From Pseudogemmobacter faecipullorum (GTDB lineage Bacteria > Pseudomonadota > Alphaproteobacteria > Rhodobacterales > Rhodobacteraceae): DNA of 64,000 nucleotides. The stretch is from NCBI RefSeq assembly GCF_020539525.1, contig NZ_JACDXX010000003.1:62001-126000 (forward strand), read 5' to 3'. Within the stretch, counting starts at the first letter, position 1; every line of letters begins with the position of its first letter. The notes below the pieces were generated by a model. The model saw only the letters and a program-made list of their open reading frames with translations, did no database searches and was not told where the DNA came from. This document shows, piece by piece, positions 63,056-64,000 of the stretch. A program made the position numbers and the translations under genes.

Positions 63056-63886
63056 ATGAAAACCGTTTCAGAGAATGAAAGCTTTGGCGGGGTGCAGGGG
63101 GTCTATTCCCATGCCTCCGAAGCCTGTGGCTGTGAGATGACCTTCGCGGTCTATCTGCCGCCCCAGGCGCAACAGGGCAAAGTGCCGGTTCTGTGGTATC
63201 TTTCGGGCCTGACCTGCACCCATGAGAATGCCATGGTCAAAGCCGGAGCCCAGGCCTGGGCCTCGCGCGAGGGGATTGCGCTGATCTTTCCCGATACCAG
63301 CCCGCGCGGCGAGGGAATCGCCAATGACGCGGCCTATGATCTGGGGCAGGGTGCAGGCTTTTATGTCGATGCAACCGAGGCGCCATGGGCGCCGCACTTC
63401 AACATGTGGCAATATGTCGTCCATGAACTTCCGGCGCTGATCTTCGATAATTTCCCGCTCGATCCGGCCCGCCAGGGCATCACCGGCCATTCGATGGGCG
63501 GGCATGGCGCGCTGACCATCGGCATGACCCATCCCGAGATTTACCGCTCGCTTTCGGCGATCTCTCCGATCGCCAATCCGGGGGCCAGCGACTGGGGCCG
63601 CAAGCAGTTTACCGCTTATCTGGGGGCAGATGAGGCGAAATGGCAGGCCCATGATGCAACCGTTCTGATGCGTGAGCGCGGCTATCCAGGAACGGTGATG
63701 ATCGACCAGGGGGCGAAGGATCAGTTCCTCGATCTTTTGCGACCGGAGGCCCTGGCCGAGGCCGCTGCCGCCCGCCGCCAGCCCTTGAACTTTCGTCTGA
63801 TTGCCGGTGCGGACCACAGCTATTTTTATGTTGCGGGCGTCATGGAAGAGCATATTCGTTTCCACGCGTCGCGGCTCCGGCCCTGA
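63056..63886 (+). CDS. fghA: S-formylglutathione hydrolase
   Basis: 276 residues from the ATG at 63056. Esterase D family: VLWYLSGLTCTHENAMVKAG, SPRGEGIANDAAYDLGQGAG, nucleophile motif GHSMGGHGALTIGMTHPEIY, acid in DQGAKDQFLD and histidine in GADHSYFYV. It hydrolyses S-formylglutathione to formate and glutathione, the last step of the glutathione-dependent formaldehyde pathway whose first two genes lie just upstream. Confidence 0.95.
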   Translation: MKTVSENESFGGVQGVYSHASEACGCEMTFAVYLPPQAQQGKVPVLWYLSGLTCTHENAMVKAGAQAWASREGIALIFPDTSPRGEGIANDAAYDLGQGAGFYVDATEAPWAPHFNMWQYVVHELPALIFDNFPLDPARQGITGHSMGGHGALTIGMTHPEIYRSLSAISPIANPGASDWGRKQFTAYLGADEAKWQAHDATVLMRERGYPGTVMIDQGAKDQFLDLLRPEALAEAAAARRQPLNFRLIAGADHSYFYVAGVMEEHIRFHASRLRP

Positions 63887-63957
63887 CGTATGGCAGCCAG
63901 ACACAGGAAACGGGTCGGGGATGACCTGTCATCACAACCTTAAGGAGTTTATCCGGT

Positions 63958-64000
63958 ATGTCACGCAACCTGAAGGCAGCAAGCCTGGGCCTGATCATCG
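63958..64000 (+). CDS. start of an exported protein, cut by the window edge
   Basis: Only 14 codons are visible (MSRNLKAASLGLII). TTAAGGAGTTTATCCGGT before the ATG is an excellent ribosome binding site, and the basic start plus hydrophobic run suggests a signal peptide. In related species this position next to formaldehyde and PQQ genes often holds c-type cytochromes or PQQ-dependent dehydrogenase genes, but the visible part does not allow a call. Confidence 0.55.
   Translation, partial: MSRNLKAASLGLII

Overview
The window looks like a chromosome segment of a GC-rich alphaproteobacterium of the family Rhodobacteraceae, most like Paracoccus. The grounds are the gene order rplU-rpmA-GNAT-GNAT-obgE-proB-proA, a complete pqqABCDE cluster beside glutathione-dependent formaldehyde oxidation genes (gfa, class III alcohol dehydrogenase, S-formylglutathione hydrolase), frequent GTG/TTG starts, and a GTA-style and HK97-style phage gene repertoire. 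This is inference from gene content; no database search was possible.

Layout. 1-1.3 kb: the 3' part of a phytase-like/esterase-like exported protein. 1.5-4.7 kb: a RecB-like nuclease-helicase fusion on the minus strand. 5.0-5.6 kb: a frameshifted remnant. 5.7-11.8 kb: an iron-acquisition unit with a FepA-type TonB-dependent receptor and a periplasmic YncE-type propeller, divergent from an OmpR/EnvZ-type two-component system. 12.08-27.86 kb: an integrated phage-like element of about 15.8 kb at the 3' end of a tRNA-Ser(CGA) gene. 28-41 kb: housekeeping genes (DUF2059 protein, L21, L27, two acetyltransferases, ObgE, ProB, ProA, DUF3422 protein, FAD oxidoreductase, M20 hydrolase, MsrA, YdeI-like protein, RBBP9-like hydrolase). 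41.6-44.4 kb: two tiny membrane proteins, an L,D-transpeptidase lipoprotein and an AbrB-type membrane protein. 44.5-50.2 kb: a polyamine ABC transporter (PotABCD type) followed by a YtcJ-like amidohydrolase. 50.3-51.5 kb: a small unknown protein and an SDR. 51.5-54.6 kb: pqqABCDE on the minus strand. 55.0-61.0 kb: divergent MoxR-DUF58-DUF4381-VWA-VWA-TPR-BatD operon. 61.1-64 kb: gfa, frmA, fghA and the start of another exported protein.

The most unusual part is the integrated element. It encodes an integrase, portal, a fused prohead protease-major capsid protein, HNH nuclease, small and large terminase, a full set of neck proteins, tail-assembly-chaperone-like proteins and a 793-residue tape measure. 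I find no major tail (tube) protein, tail tip or host-recognition proteins, lysis genes, replication genes or a CI-like repressor. The gene order is also permuted relative to HK97-type phages. It is best read as a capsid-forming phage satellite, or a strongly reduced prophage, that would need a helper for tail tube, tip and lysis. It carries a cluster of unrecognised small genes next to iteron-like repeats, paired conserved upstream motifs in front of its two structural operons, and an in-frame internal start that could make free capsid protein.

The host genes at the right end work together in C1 metabolism. PQQ is the cofactor of periplasmic methanol/alcohol dehydrogenases; the MoxR/VWA operon resembles the maturation genes of such systems; Gfa, FrmA and FghA oxidise the resulting formaldehyde to formate through glutathione adducts.

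A second theme is short tandem duplications (units of 11-18 bp, 2-5 copies) at many gene ends and spacers of the host part, one of which appears to have lengthened a protein C-terminus.
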